From the NCBI RefSeq assembly GCF_030815085.1, contig NZ_JAUSWG010000004.1: 64,000 bases of DNA; one strand, 5' to 3'. This DNA is from Paraclostridium ghonii. GTDB taxonomy: Bacteria > Bacillota > Clostridia > Peptostreptococcales > Peptostreptococcaceae. The position numbers and the translations under genes are program-made. The notes under the pieces were generated by a model that was not told the DNA's origin, did not search any database, and saw nothing but the letters and a program-made list of their open reading frames with translations. Below are positions 45,951 to 54,852 of this stretch, piece after piece (the first letter of the stretch is position 1; the number at the start of each line of letters is the position of its first letter).

Positions 45951-46323
45951 TCTTTACTTTTCTTTTTTTAACTTTTCTTTTTCTACCTCTAGTTAATTCA
46001 TATGAGGTTACATTCTCAATATCTTCTTCAGTCAATATTTCAGATACTATAGCTTGTTGTTGAGATTGATTGTTAGCTTCTTTATTCTCAAATCCTCTCT
46101 TTGTTATTATTAATGACAAATCTGATGATAATTGACTTAAAAAAACTAAAAAAAGAGTTAAATCTGCATCATTTAGTTCTTCACCTATAGCATAAGCTAA
46201 TGTTGATGATAATATTACGTACTCTGCATATGTATAATTCATTAATCCTGAGTTTTGTTTATTGTTTTTACAATTATAGTTATTATTAATGTTATTTGTT
46301 ACTTCAGTTTTATTACAATTCAT
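45934..46323 (-). CDS. Small protein with a strongly basic tail
   Basis: The start is placed at ATG 46323, seven bases after AGAGGTGG; a longer frame would overlap the map gene. The 129-residue protein is Asn-rich at the start and has a helical, partly hydrophobic centre (about 35-80, YAEYVILSSTLAYAIGEEL). It ends in a Lys/Arg run, RGRKRKVKKRKVKKKK. I do not recognise it. The tail suggests nucleic-acid or membrane contact. It follows map by 65 bases, so they may be co-transcribed. Confidence 0.6.
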   Translation of the reverse strand: MNCNKTEVTNNINNNYNCKNNKQNSGLMNYTYAEYVILSSTLAYAIGEELNDADLTLFLVFLSQLSSDLSLIITKRGFENKEANNQSQQQAIVSEILTEEDIENVTSYELTRGRKRKVKKRKVKKKKTL

Positions 46324-46388
46324 AAACCACCTCTTAAAAGTAACTTGTGCTAATAATATACATATGCACTTATCAATAATATTATTAT

Positions 46389-47258
46389 TTATTTTGCTAT
46401 TATCTCTACTCCATCTTCTGTTACTAAAATCATATGTTCCCATTGAGCTGAAAGAGAACCATCATCAGTATATGCTGTCCATTCATTTTCAGCATCTATA
46501 TATAAATCATAACTTCCTTCATTTATCATAGGCTCTATAGTAAATATCATACCAGGAGCTAATACCATCCCTTCTCCTTTTGATCCATAATGAAATACAA
46601 ATGGATCTTCATGGAAGCTTAATCCTATCCCATGACCTCCAAAGTCTCTAACTACTGAATATCCATTTTTTTCAGCATACTCTTGAATAGCTTCACCTAT
46701 ATCCCCTATATGACCCCAAGGTTTAACAGCTTCAATACCTTTTTCTAAACACTCTTTTGTAACCTCAACTAATTTTTTAGCATTTTCACTTACATTTCCA
46801 ATCATAAACATTCTAGATGCATCTGAGTAATAACCATTATATATAGTTGATACGTCTACATTTATTATATCTCCATCTTTTAATACCACTTCTTCACTAG
46901 GTATACCATGACAAATTTCAGAATTTATAGATGTACAAACACTTTTAGGAAATCCTCCATATCCTAATGGAGCTGGAATTGCACCTTGAGAGACTGTGTA
47001 TTCATGTACTATATTATTGATATCTTCAGTAGTCATTCCTTCTTTAATATTTTTCCCTACTAAATCTAAAACTTCATTATTTATTCTAGCACTTTCTTTT
47101 ATTTTTTCTATTTGGTCTTTATTTTTTATAATATCATGTGTTGGAACTTCATTACCTTGTTTTTTTAATTCTTCTAACTTCAAATCAAATTCTATATGGC
47201 ATTTTTTATATTTTTTACCACTTTGGCACCAACACTCATCATTTCTATTTAAATTCAT
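46389..47258 (-). CDS. map: Methionine aminopeptidase with N-terminal SEC-C zinc motif
   Basis: The 289-residue protein has an N-terminal SEC-C motif (about 8-21, CWCQSGKKYKKCH, a CxC...CH zinc ligand pattern). A type I MetAP domain follows, with all five metal ligands: Asp in NVDVST, Asp in YYSDASR, His in GHGIGLSFHEDP, Glu in TIEPM and Glu in WEHMIL. It removes the initiator Met from nascent chains. Clostridia often have two map genes, and this is the SEC-C form; the ribosomal-operon form would be elsewhere. Confidence 0.93.
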   Translation of the reverse strand: MNLNRNDECWCQSGKKYKKCHIEFDLKLEELKKQGNEVPTHDIIKNKDQIEKIKESARINNEVLDLVGKNIKEGMTTEDINNIVHEYTVSQGAIPAPLGYGGFPKSVCTSINSEICHGIPSEEVVLKDGDIINVDVSTIYNGYYSDASRMFMIGNVSENAKKLVEVTKECLEKGIEAVKPWGHIGDIGEAIQEYAEKNGYSVVRDFGGHGIGLSFHEDPFVFHYGSKGEGMVLAPGMIFTIEPMINEGSYDLYIDAENEWTAYTDDGSLSAQWEHMILVTEDGVEIIAK

Positions 47259-47324
47259 TAAATCATCTCCTTACTTAATCTATTTAAATTATACTACGTC
47301 ATGTTAATAAATGCTAATAAATTT

Positions 47325-47379
47325 AAAAAAGAGACATCTTCAAAATTTTTATAACTTATTTTGAAAATATCTCTTTTTT
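47325..47379 (-). terminator. Hairpin terminator after the RseC-like gene
   Basis: A 22-bp stem with two mismatches (47325-47346 with 47358-47379) has T6 on the transcribed strand and lies 9 bases after the stop. Confidence 0.7.
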
Positions 47380-47387
47380 ATTGTATT

Positions 47388-47801
47388 TTATAAAATTTTT
47401 TTTATATCAGCTTGTATCTTTATATTTTTTTTATTTTTCTCTTTATAATAGTCTTTATATATTACAGCTATAGTACAAATAATACAAGCAAAAGTTATTT
47501 CATATAATAAACTTGGTTGATTTAATGTTAATGCCATATAATTTCCAATTAGCAACCCTAAAATTGCAAATAACACAGGTTGTATATAGAATATATACAT
47601 TAATTTAATAGATTTTATACTATTAAATTCTACGCAAACATGCTGCCCAGGCTTAGCACCTATATAGTTACTTGCTGTTATTATATTCCTTTTATTTCCT
47701 TGGTAATTACTACTGTTTAAGTGTTTTTTATTAGTTTCAATCTTAACTTTAGCACTATTTTCATTTGAGTACATAACAATTCCTAATTTCTGCTTTTTCA
47801 T
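47388..47801 (-). CDS. RseC/MucC-like membrane protein
   Basis: The 137-residue protein starts with a small beta-barrel (about 1-65, KQKLGIVMYSNENSAKVKI, with GAKPGQHVCVEF). Two transmembrane helices (about 72-112) and a basic tail follow. This is the RseC/MucC layout. The cysteine cluster usual in the N-terminal part of the family is missing, so a redox role like SoxR reduction is doubtful. It lies 44 bases after the 725-residue membrane-protein gene and may be co-transcribed. Confidence 0.7.
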   Translation of the reverse strand: MKKQKLGIVMYSNENSAKVKIETNKKHLNSSNYQGNKRNIITASNYIGAKPGQHVCVEFNSIKSIKLMYIFYIQPVLFAILGLLIGNYMALTLNQPSLLYEITFACIICTIAVIYKDYYKEKNKKNIKIQADIKKIL

Positions 47802-47845
47802 AAAACTCCCCCATTTTTTGCCTAGTGCTTTTCATTTATTATAAT

Positions 47846-50023
47846 TTATGATTTATTAGTATAAGATGTTACTTTATTAACTATAATTATTAAAAATGGT
47901 ATAATTATATATAACATAGTAGTTGCTGCCGCAACTACTCCTGAGTCATTTACAATGAATGTTATTACAGCTCCAACTCCTATTGATATTAATGCCTTTT
48001 TAACATAACTTTCATTGCGCATAATTTCGCAAAATTCTTTTTCGTAAAAAATTCTAGTTATTATTAATCCTATAACTCCTACATATATTATATATATCCA
48101 TGAACTAGTTTGTATAAGTTGTATATTCATAGATATCTTCCTTCCAAAGGTTTCTATTATAGCAGTTGGCCCACTTACTAATATTTGATTAATAAATAGA
48201 GATAAATGAGATTTAGATCCACTTAACATATCTATAACTGCAAACCCTAAAACTACGACTCCTACTCCAATAAATATAAATACAACCTTTTTAAAATCTA
48301 CTTTTTTATCAAATACAAATAAAGTAAATAATATTAGAGCTAAAGTAGTAGATATAGCTGATCCAACATTTGCTCCCATTGTTGGAGTAGAACTTATGAA
48401 AACTATAGCCGCAGATATTAAAGGCACAAAAATTTTATTTAACTTTTTCTCAAATATTAAAACACCCATAGATACTATAGAAGCCCCAATTACAACACCT
48501 TCATACTCATTACCTATGCCATAATATCTAGCTCCAACTATTGGATTATAAGACATTACACTATTTTGCATCAAATATGTTCCTAAAGTTGCATCAGCTA
48601 ATACAACCAGAATCGTTAATGTTGCATAAAATCCTATTTGCTTATAATCAGGTTTAAACATTACCTTCCCCATAATATAGATACATATGCCTATTAATAT
48701 TATAGATATATATATTCCTAATTGAGAATTTAAATTTAAAATAGGACCTAATAAAAATGCTATAGGCATTATTATCCCAAATTTGCTTAATTCTTTTAAT
48801 ATCTTAAATATTGTATTTGTATTAAATTTATTTTCAGTTTTTTTTCTAATTAGCAATAAAATTACAGTTAACCCTAATATTATAGATATAGAGTTTATAA
48901 AAAATTGAATTATACTACTTCTAACGTTAGCCATATTTACAATATTGCTATATTCTTTTGTAATGAACTCTATATTTTCATTATTTTTAATAATGTCTAA
49001 CTTTCGCCCTACCATTTTATCTGACACTAAGTTATAATCTGCAAGTATCCCTACTCCAATATCTGAATTTCCAATTATTCCAGTTCTTCTAGTTGTTGCC
49101 GATGTTAGCAACCCTTTATCATTTCCATCAAACTTTACAACTGGTGAAAGCCTTCTTTGATTTTTATAATCTATATCTTTTGGAAACACGCTCATTATGT
49201 AGACTTTATCGTTTTTATTTATAATGTCAAATACATCTTTTAAATATAAATCTATGTTTTTATGCATTTCTTTTTCCATAGATTTATAAGTCTTTTCATT
49301 TAAATACTTTCTATATAAATCTAATCTATATGTATCCCCTAACTCTATAAATAATACATCGCTTTCATTGTAATACTTTCTTGTCTCAATTTTTAATTTA
49401 TTATAATCTGTACTTATACCAAAAGGCATGCTTTCATTTTTTTCATTTATATTATCTACATTACCACTATCTACACGTCCATAGTTATCCATCCCCATAG
49501 CCCCGATATTTCTATTTAATTCTTCAGGCTTTATTCCTATATCAGCATTTCCTAGAACTGAAACTTTTCGGTCGTTATTATTTAGGGCTTGCCCTAATTC
49601 CCCCAATGTAGATCCATACTTACCTTTATCTATATTATCATTTATGGATAAATTTATATTTTTATCATTTATCCCTTTTGCTTTTTTTCCTGTAACACTT
49701 TCATAAATTATACTATTATCTTTATTCATACTTTGAAACCCTGTAAAATCTGTACTATATGTATTTACTCTTCCTCCAGCTCCAATGCTAGCATATGCTC
49801 TATTATCTCCACTCCCTTGATCTCCTCTTACATTCATTAATGCAATGTATCCACGATTTTCTAATTCTTTTTTTAGTGTAGGTATTTCTAAAAAATCAGA
49901 AAAATCACTTCTATTCATATTTATAACAACAGTTTTATGTTTACTATATGCAAATGCATTTGTAGGAATAATACATACTAGTATAATAATTATTAAAAAC
50001 AAATTTTTTATTATATATTTCAC
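47846..50023 (-). CDS. Membrane protein with N-terminal phosphatase-like extracellular domain, paralogue 1
   Basis: The start is set at GTG 50023, after GGAGGTG; this gives 725 residues, exactly the paralogue's length. A signal anchor is followed by a domain (about 25-370) with alkaline-phosphatase-superfamily features: NVRGDQGSGDNRAYASIGAG, SVLGNADIG and TRRTGIIGNSDIG. The C-terminal half has ten to twelve helices and the motif VGARYYGIGNEYEGVVIGA. I recognise the type as a conserved clostridial membrane protein without an assigned function. It is next to a close paralogue at 50199. Confidence 0.7.
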   Translation of the reverse strand: MKYIIKNLFLIIIILVCIIPTNAFAYSKHKTVVINMNRSDFSDFLEIPTLKKELENRGYIALMNVRGDQGSGDNRAYASIGAGGRVNTYSTDFTGFQSMNKDNSIIYESVTGKKAKGINDKNINLSINDNIDKGKYGSTLGELGQALNNNDRKVSVLGNADIGIKPEELNRNIGAMGMDNYGRVDSGNVDNINEKNESMPFGISTDYNKLKIETRKYYNESDVLFIELGDTYRLDLYRKYLNEKTYKSMEKEMHKNIDLYLKDVFDIINKNDKVYIMSVFPKDIDYKNQRRLSPVVKFDGNDKGLLTSATTRRTGIIGNSDIGVGILADYNLVSDKMVGRKLDIIKNNENIEFITKEYSNIVNMANVRSSIIQFFINSISIILGLTVILLLIRKKTENKFNTNTIFKILKELSKFGIIMPIAFLLGPILNLNSQLGIYISIILIGICIYIMGKVMFKPDYKQIGFYATLTILVVLADATLGTYLMQNSVMSYNPIVGARYYGIGNEYEGVVIGASIVSMGVLIFEKKLNKIFVPLISAAIVFISSTPTMGANVGSAISTTLALILFTLFVFDKKVDFKKVVFIFIGVGVVVLGFAVIDMLSGSKSHLSLFINQILVSGPTAIIETFGRKISMNIQLIQTSSWIYIIYVGVIGLIITRIFYEKEFCEIMRNESYVKKALISIGVGAVITFIVNDSGVVAAATTMLYIIIPFLIIIVNKVTSYTNKS

Positions 50024-50152
50024 CCTTATCACCTCCAAAATATATAATTTAATTATAATGTATATTTTGTCTTTAAACTATATTATTGGTATAAATAACC
50101 TTTTATCTTACGTTAACTTTATGTAAACTAATTTCTAAATAAAATAAAAAAA

Positions 50153-50192
50153 GGCTGATACATGGTAATTTAAAATTATACATGCAACAGCC
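50153..50192 (-). terminator. Conserved hairpin, member 3
   Basis: GGCTG and CAGCC form the outer stem and CATG/CATG the middle, with two mismatches at the same positions as in member 2. It lies just after the stop codon of the second paralogue and upstream of the first. Confidence 0.75.
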
Positions 50193-50198
50193 CATTTT

Positions 50199-52376
50199 TT
50201 ATTTTTCTTTAAATATTACTTTATTAATTATTATTATCAAAAACGGTATAATTATATACAACATAGTCGTTGCTGCTGAAACTACACCTGAGTCATTTAC
50301 AAGGAAGGTTACTATAGCTCCAGATCCAATAGATATTAATGCCTTTTTAACGTAACTTCCATCACTCATTATTTCATTAAACTCTTTTTTGTAGAAAATT
50401 CTAGTTATTATTAATCCTATAACTCCTACATATATTATATATACCCATGAACTAGTTTGCATAAGTTGTATATTCATTGATATCTTTCTTCCAAATGTTT
50501 CTATTATAGCAGTTGGTCCACTTACTAATATTTGATTAATAAATAATGATAAATGAGATTCTGATCCACTTAACATATCTATAGCTGCAAATCCTAATAC
50601 TACTAATCCTGCTCCAAATAATATAAGTATCGCTTTCTTTAAATCTATTTTTACATCAAATACAAGCATAGTAAATAAAATTAATGCTACACTTTCAGAT
50701 ATAGCTGATCCAACATTTGCTCCCATAGTTGGAGATGCACTAACAAATAAAATTACTAATGATACTATTGGAACTATTATCTTAGGCATTTTTTTATTCA
50801 TAATTAAAATTGACATGGCAGATATTGATGATCCTATAATTATCCCTTGATATTCATTTCCTATCCCATAGTACCTAGCTCCTACTATTGGATCATATGA
50901 CATTATACTATTTTTCATCAAGCATGAACCTAATAATGCATCAATTATTATAACTATAATTGATAAACTTGCATAAAATCCTATTTGTTTACTGTCTGAT
51001 TTAAATATTAATTTTGAAATAAAATATATAGCCAACGTAAATACGAATATAGATAAATATATTCCTATCTTTGTATTGAAGTTAAATGCAGGCGCTAATA
51101 AAAATCCAATTGGCATTATTAATCCAAATTTACTTAACTCTTTCAATATATTAAATATTTTTTTAGTATTTTTCTTAGATTTACAGTCTATTTTCTTTCT
51201 AAATAATAATAAAATTATAGTTATACCTAATATTATAGATACAGAGTTTATAAAAAATTGAATTATACCACTTCTAGCACTGGATATATTAACAATTTTG
51301 CTGTATTCCTTTTCAATAAATTCTCTGCTATCATCTTTTTTTATAGTCTCTAATTCTCTTCCTACCATATTTTCTGATGTTAAACCATAGTCTGCAAGTA
51401 TTCCTGATCCTATATCTATATTACCAATTACACCATCTCTTCTAGTTGTTGCTGATGTTAATAACCCTTTACCATTTCCATCAAATTTTACAACAGGCGA
51501 TAATCTTCTTTTATTTTTATAATCTATATCTTTTGGAAATGCACTCATTATATATACTGTATCATTTTCATCTATAATACTAAATATATACTGTAAGTAT
51601 GAATCTATATTTTTGTGTATTTCCTTTTCCATAGATTTATAAGTATTTTCATTTAAGTAAGGTTTATACAAATCTAATCTATATGTATCTCCTAATTCTA
51701 CAAATACTACATCACTTTCATCATAATACTTTTTTGTTTCACTTTTTAATTTGTTATAATCTGTACTTATCCCAAAAGACATTCTTTCATCCTTTTTATT
51801 TATATCGTCTACATTACCACTATCTATTCTTCCATAGTTATCCATTGCCATAGCAGCAATATTTCTATTTAATTCTTCGGGCTTTGTTCCTATGTCAGCA
51901 TTTCCTAAAACTGAAATGTTTAAATCATTATTATTTAAAGTTTGCCCTAGTTCTCCCAATGTAGAGCCATACTTTCCTTTATCTAAGTTATCATTTATAG
52001 ATAAGTTTATATTTGTATCATTTACTCCTTTTGCTTTTTTCCCTGTAGCACTTTGATAAACAATACTATTATCTTTATCTACATTTTTAAAACCTATAAA
52101 ATCTGTATTATATGTATTTACTCTTCCCCCAGCTCCAATACTAGCATATGACCTATTATCTCCCGTACCTTGGTCTCCTCTTACATTCATTAATGCAATA
52201 TATCCACGATTTTCTAATTCTTTTTTTAGTGTAGGTATTTCTAAAAAATCTAAAAAGTTGCTTCTATTCATGTTTATAACAATAGTTTTATGATTATCAT
52301 CTGCAAATGCATTTATAGGAGTGATGCATATTAACATTATAAGTACTAAAACTAAAGATGATATTTTTTTCTTCAC
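50199..52376 (-). CDS. Membrane protein with N-terminal phosphatase-like extracellular domain, paralogue 2
   Basis: The GTG start at 52376 follows GGTGGAGAA and gives 725 residues. It is clearly homologous along its whole length to the gene at 47846-50023, with signal peptide (cut near AFA), NVRGDQGTGDNRSYASIGAG, SVLGNADIG and a helical C-terminal domain with VGARYYGIGNEYQGIIIGS. The pair arose by tandem duplication. The outer domain may be a phosphodiesterase or phosphatase acting on a lipid-linked envelope precursor; that is inference. Confidence 0.72.
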   Translation of the reverse strand: MKKKISSLVLVLIMLICITPINAFADDNHKTIVINMNRSNFLDFLEIPTLKKELENRGYIALMNVRGDQGTGDNRSYASIGAGGRVNTYNTDFIGFKNVDKDNSIVYQSATGKKAKGVNDTNINLSINDNLDKGKYGSTLGELGQTLNNNDLNISVLGNADIGTKPEELNRNIAAMAMDNYGRIDSGNVDDINKKDERMSFGISTDYNKLKSETKKYYDESDVVFVELGDTYRLDLYKPYLNENTYKSMEKEIHKNIDSYLQYIFSIIDENDTVYIMSAFPKDIDYKNKRRLSPVVKFDGNGKGLLTSATTRRDGVIGNIDIGSGILADYGLTSENMVGRELETIKKDDSREFIEKEYSKIVNISSARSGIIQFFINSVSIILGITIILLLFRKKIDCKSKKNTKKIFNILKELSKFGLIMPIGFLLAPAFNFNTKIGIYLSIFVFTLAIYFISKLIFKSDSKQIGFYASLSIIVIIIDALLGSCLMKNSIMSYDPIVGARYYGIGNEYQGIIIGSSISAMSILIMNKKMPKIIVPIVSLVILFVSASPTMGANVGSAISESVALILFTMLVFDVKIDLKKAILILFGAGLVVLGFAAIDMLSGSESHLSLFINQILVSGPTAIIETFGRKISMNIQLMQTSSWVYIIYVGVIGLIITRIFYKKEFNEIMSDGSYVKKALISIGSGAIVTFLVNDSGVVSAATTMLYIIIPFLIIIINKVIFKEK

Positions 52377-52488
52377 TTCTCCACCTCCAAATTTATCTAA
52401 ATTAATTATAAAATATATTTGAGTTTTACACTATAGTATTGCCTCAAATAATAAAAAAATTCTAAGATAAATTTCCATAAAACTATTA

Positions 52489-52521
52489 TAGGGAGATATT
52501 TTTTTAAAAAATATCTCCCTA
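52489..52521 (-). terminator. Hairpin after the NlpC/P60 hydrolase gene
   Basis: A 16-bp near-perfect palindrome based on TAGGGAGATATTTTTT lies 12 bases after the stop at 52533. No T tract follows, so it could also act as an mRNA-stabilising hairpin. Confidence 0.6.
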
Positions 52522-52532
52522 TAACCTAATAT

Positions 52533-53915
52533 CTATAAAACTCTCTTTGCCTTTACAAATGCATTTTGCCAATATGATGAATTTATGCTAGTAGTTTTTA
52601 CTACATCTCCTGCTTTAGGCGCGTGTATCATTTGTCCATTACCTATATATATTCCTACGTGATTAACTCCTCCACTTCCATCAGTACTTGAAAATATTAA
52701 ATCACCAGGTTTTAATTGAGATTGACTTACAGTTGTTCCTACATTTGATTGTTCTCTTGATGTCCTTGGCATTTTAACTCCATTTTTACCATATACATAT
52801 AATACTAACCCAGAGCAATCAAAGCTATTAGGTCCTTCAGCTCCCCAAACATAAGGCTTTCCAAGCTGAGATTTAACTAAATTTATTACAGATTGAGCAT
52901 TTCCAGTCTCTGTTGATCCGCCTCCATTGTTAGATCCATTATTATTATTTCCAGAAGTACTTATGTACTGAGAACTGGCCCATCCTGTTTTTCCATTTGA
53001 TAATTTTACTTTATACCATCCATTTGAACTACTTAATATATCTACAGTATTTCCTTTGTATGCTGTTCCTACTATTGAATTACTTGTAGATGGTCCACTT
53101 CTTACATTTAATGCACTTGCTGTTACTGTTCCTTTACCTGTTGATGGAGTTTCTGTTGATCCTCCTCCATTATTAGATCCATTATTATTATTTCCAGAAG
53201 TACTTATGTACTGAGAACTGGCCCATCCTGTTTTTCCATTTGATAATTTTACTTTGTACCATCCATTTGAACTACTTAATATATCTACAGTATTTCCTTT
53301 ATATGCTGTTCCTATTACTGAATTACTTGTAGCTGGTCCACTTCTTATATTTAATGCACTTGCCGTTACTGTTCCTTTACCTGTTGATGGAGTTTCTGTT
53401 GATCCTCCTCCATTGTTAGATCCTCCAGATGTGCTTACGTACTGAGAACTAACCCATCCTGTTTGTCCACTTTGAGTTTTTATTTTATGCCATCCATTTG
53501 AACTTTCTAATATAGTTACACTTTGACCTTTATATACCATAGTTACTTTGCTGTAACTTGTAGATGGTCCACTTCTTACGTTTAGTGCATCTGCTGTTAT
53601 TGTTCCTGTTTTTCCTGTTGATGGAGTTTGTGAGTTAGATTCTCCTGATACACTTATGTATTTTCCGCTTCCCCATCCTATTTTTCCATTTGAAAGCTTA
53701 ACTTTATACCATCCATTTGATGTTTCTAATATTTCTAACTTGTCACCTTTACTTGCATATCCTACTACTGAATTATTTGTTGATGGCCCACTTCTTATAT
53801 TTAATGCACTTGCCGTTACTGTCCCTGTCTTAGTATCAGCAAATACAGCAGTTCCTGATAGTACTATACCTAAAGATGTTACTGATATAGCTGTTGCAAT
53901 TTTTCTATTAATCAT
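52533..53915 (-). CDS. Secreted peptidoglycan hydrolase with four SH3b repeats and NlpC/P60 domain
   Basis: The start is ATG 53915, after GGGAGA; the longer reading is not supported. The 460-residue protein has a signal peptide (about 1-26, cut after AVFA). Four SH3b repeats lie at about 29-88, 100-160, 175-235 and 255-315, each with LNIRSGPST or LNVRSGPST and GWYKVKLSNGKTGW. A C-terminal NlpC/P60 domain (about 345-460) has Cys in FDCSGLV, His in NHVGIYIG and His in MIHAPK. It probably cleaves gamma-D-Glu-diamino acid links in the cell wall. Repeats 3 and 4 are almost identical in DNA. Confidence 0.93.
   Translation of the reverse strand: MINRKIATAISVTSLGIVLSGTAVFADTKTGTVTASALNIRSGPSTNNSVVGYASKGDKLEILETSNGWYKVKLSNGKIGWGSGKYISVSGESNSQTPSTGKTGTITADALNVRSGPSTSYSKVTMVYKGQSVTILESSNGWHKIKTQSGQTGWVSSQYVSTSGGSNNGGGSTETPSTGKGTVTASALNIRSGPATSNSVIGTAYKGNTVDILSSSNGWYKVKLSNGKTGWASSQYISTSGNNNNGSNNGGGSTETPSTGKGTVTASALNVRSGPSTSNSIVGTAYKGNTVDILSSSNGWYKVKLSNGKTGWASSQYISTSGNNNNGSNNGGGSTETGNAQSVINLVKSQLGKPYVWGAEGPNSFDCSGLVLYVYGKNGVKMPRTSREQSNVGTTVSQSQLKPGDLIFSSTDGSGGVNHVGIYIGNGQMIHAPKAGDVVKTTSINSSYWQNAFVKAKRVL
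52911..53396. repeat. Two tandem 243-bp coding repeats in the hydrolase gene
   Basis: 52911-53153 and 53154-53396 are near-identical copies with a period of 243 bp (81 codons). Each covers an SH3b domain and its Asn/Ser/Gly-rich linker. The few differences are mostly synonymous, so the duplication is recent. Confidence 0.8.
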
Positions 53916-54156
53916 ACTTAATCTCCCTTCTTTTTCATAAAAATAAATTAAAGCAAATTTTCTAAATTTGTATATTTTTTGTAACCTTTTAAACATATTT
54001 TTTGTCAAAAATTTTACTTATATATATATATTATAGGTTCAATATGAATTTTCTGTGAATTTATATATATTTTTCTATATTTACTTTAAATTTCCTATTA
54101 TACTTTATATTATAGCTTATTTTATCTACATTTTTAATATATATATTAAATTTTGT

Positions 54157-54205
54157 AAAAAAAATAACAAGATTAGATAAAATTTCTAATCTTGTTATTT
54201 TTTTT
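54157..54205 (-). terminator. Terminator of the niacin-transporter gene
   Basis: A 21-bp perfect stem (54157-54177 with 54185-54205) has T9 at its end. It includes the stop codon region of the S-component gene (54204). Confidence 0.8.
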
Positions 54206-54767
54206 ATCCTCTAACTGTGTCTATATTTTTCAACTCTTTAGGCATCAAATTCCATATATAAACTGATAAACCTAAATCAAACATACTATGAATTACAGTC
54301 CCTAAACCTACTAATAGTAAAACTGATGTTGTAAATCCTTGTTCGTAGTACCCTTGAGTTAGACTTGATCCAAAGTAAAACGGAATAACCACTAACACTT
54401 CACCTATTGCATGTAAAAGTCCCATGATAAATGAAAATCCAATTGATGATTTTATGCTAGATATAACATCTTTATTTTTACTTAGATATATAGATCCAAA
54501 GCTAACAAATAGTAGGTGACTAAAGGCTCTAGCCACTACAACGATTGGAAAACCTCCTAATAAAAAGCCAATGCTTGTCCCCAAGGTTACAAATACTGCA
54601 GTACTTGGTGAAATAAACATAGCTATAAATATTGCAATATGACTTCCCAATGTAAATGATGCAGGTTCTAAAATCAACTTAATTGGAGAAAACATCGGTA
54701 TTATAATTCCTAAGGCACATAATAGAGCTGACATAACTACAGCTTTCGTGTTGGTTCTATTATTCAT
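54204..54767 (-). CDS. ECF transporter S component, probably for niacin
   Basis: The start is ATG 54767, seven bases after AGGGGG. The 187-residue protein has five to six hydrophobic helices. The N-terminal pattern AVVMSALLCALGIIIPMF is typical of ECF S components. It lies 86 bases downstream of niaR, under a promoter covered by an operator-like dyad, so it is likely a niacin transporter (NiaX-like). No ECF A/T module is encoded here; shared energy-coupling genes would lie elsewhere. Confidence 0.75.
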   Translation of the reverse strand: MNNRTNTKAVVMSALLCALGIIIPMFSPIKLILEPASFTLGSHIAIFIAMFISPSTAVFVTLGTSIGFLLGGFPIVVVARAFSHLLFVSFGSIYLSKNKDVISSIKSSIGFSFIMGLLHAIGEVLVVIPFYFGSSLTQGYYEQGFTTSVLLLVGLGTVIHSMFDLGLSVYIWNLMPKELKNIDTVRG

Positions 54768-54779
54768 CAAAATTCCCCC

Positions 54780-54850
54780 TATACACTTATAAACCTAGGT
54801 GTCTTTACACCTGTAATTATAAGTGTATAGCCATATCTTTTTTTTGTCAA
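54780..54850 (-). promoter_or_regulatory. Promoter and NiaR operator of the niacin-transporter gene
   Basis: TTGACA (54850-54845), a 17-base spacer and TACACT (54827-54822) form a promoter. The outer arms TATACACTTATA (54780-54791) and TATAAGTGTATA (54818-54829) form a dyad. The inner AGGTGTCTTTACACCT (54797-54812) is a second dyad of the type bound by NiaR. The outer dyad covers the -10. Confidence 0.75.
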
Positions 54851-54852
54851 CT

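Noticed and set aside
46324..46443. Longer N-terminus for the basic-tail protein
   Set aside because: The extension overlaps the map gene in another frame, and a good Shine-Dalgarno sits in front of the internal ATG at 46323.
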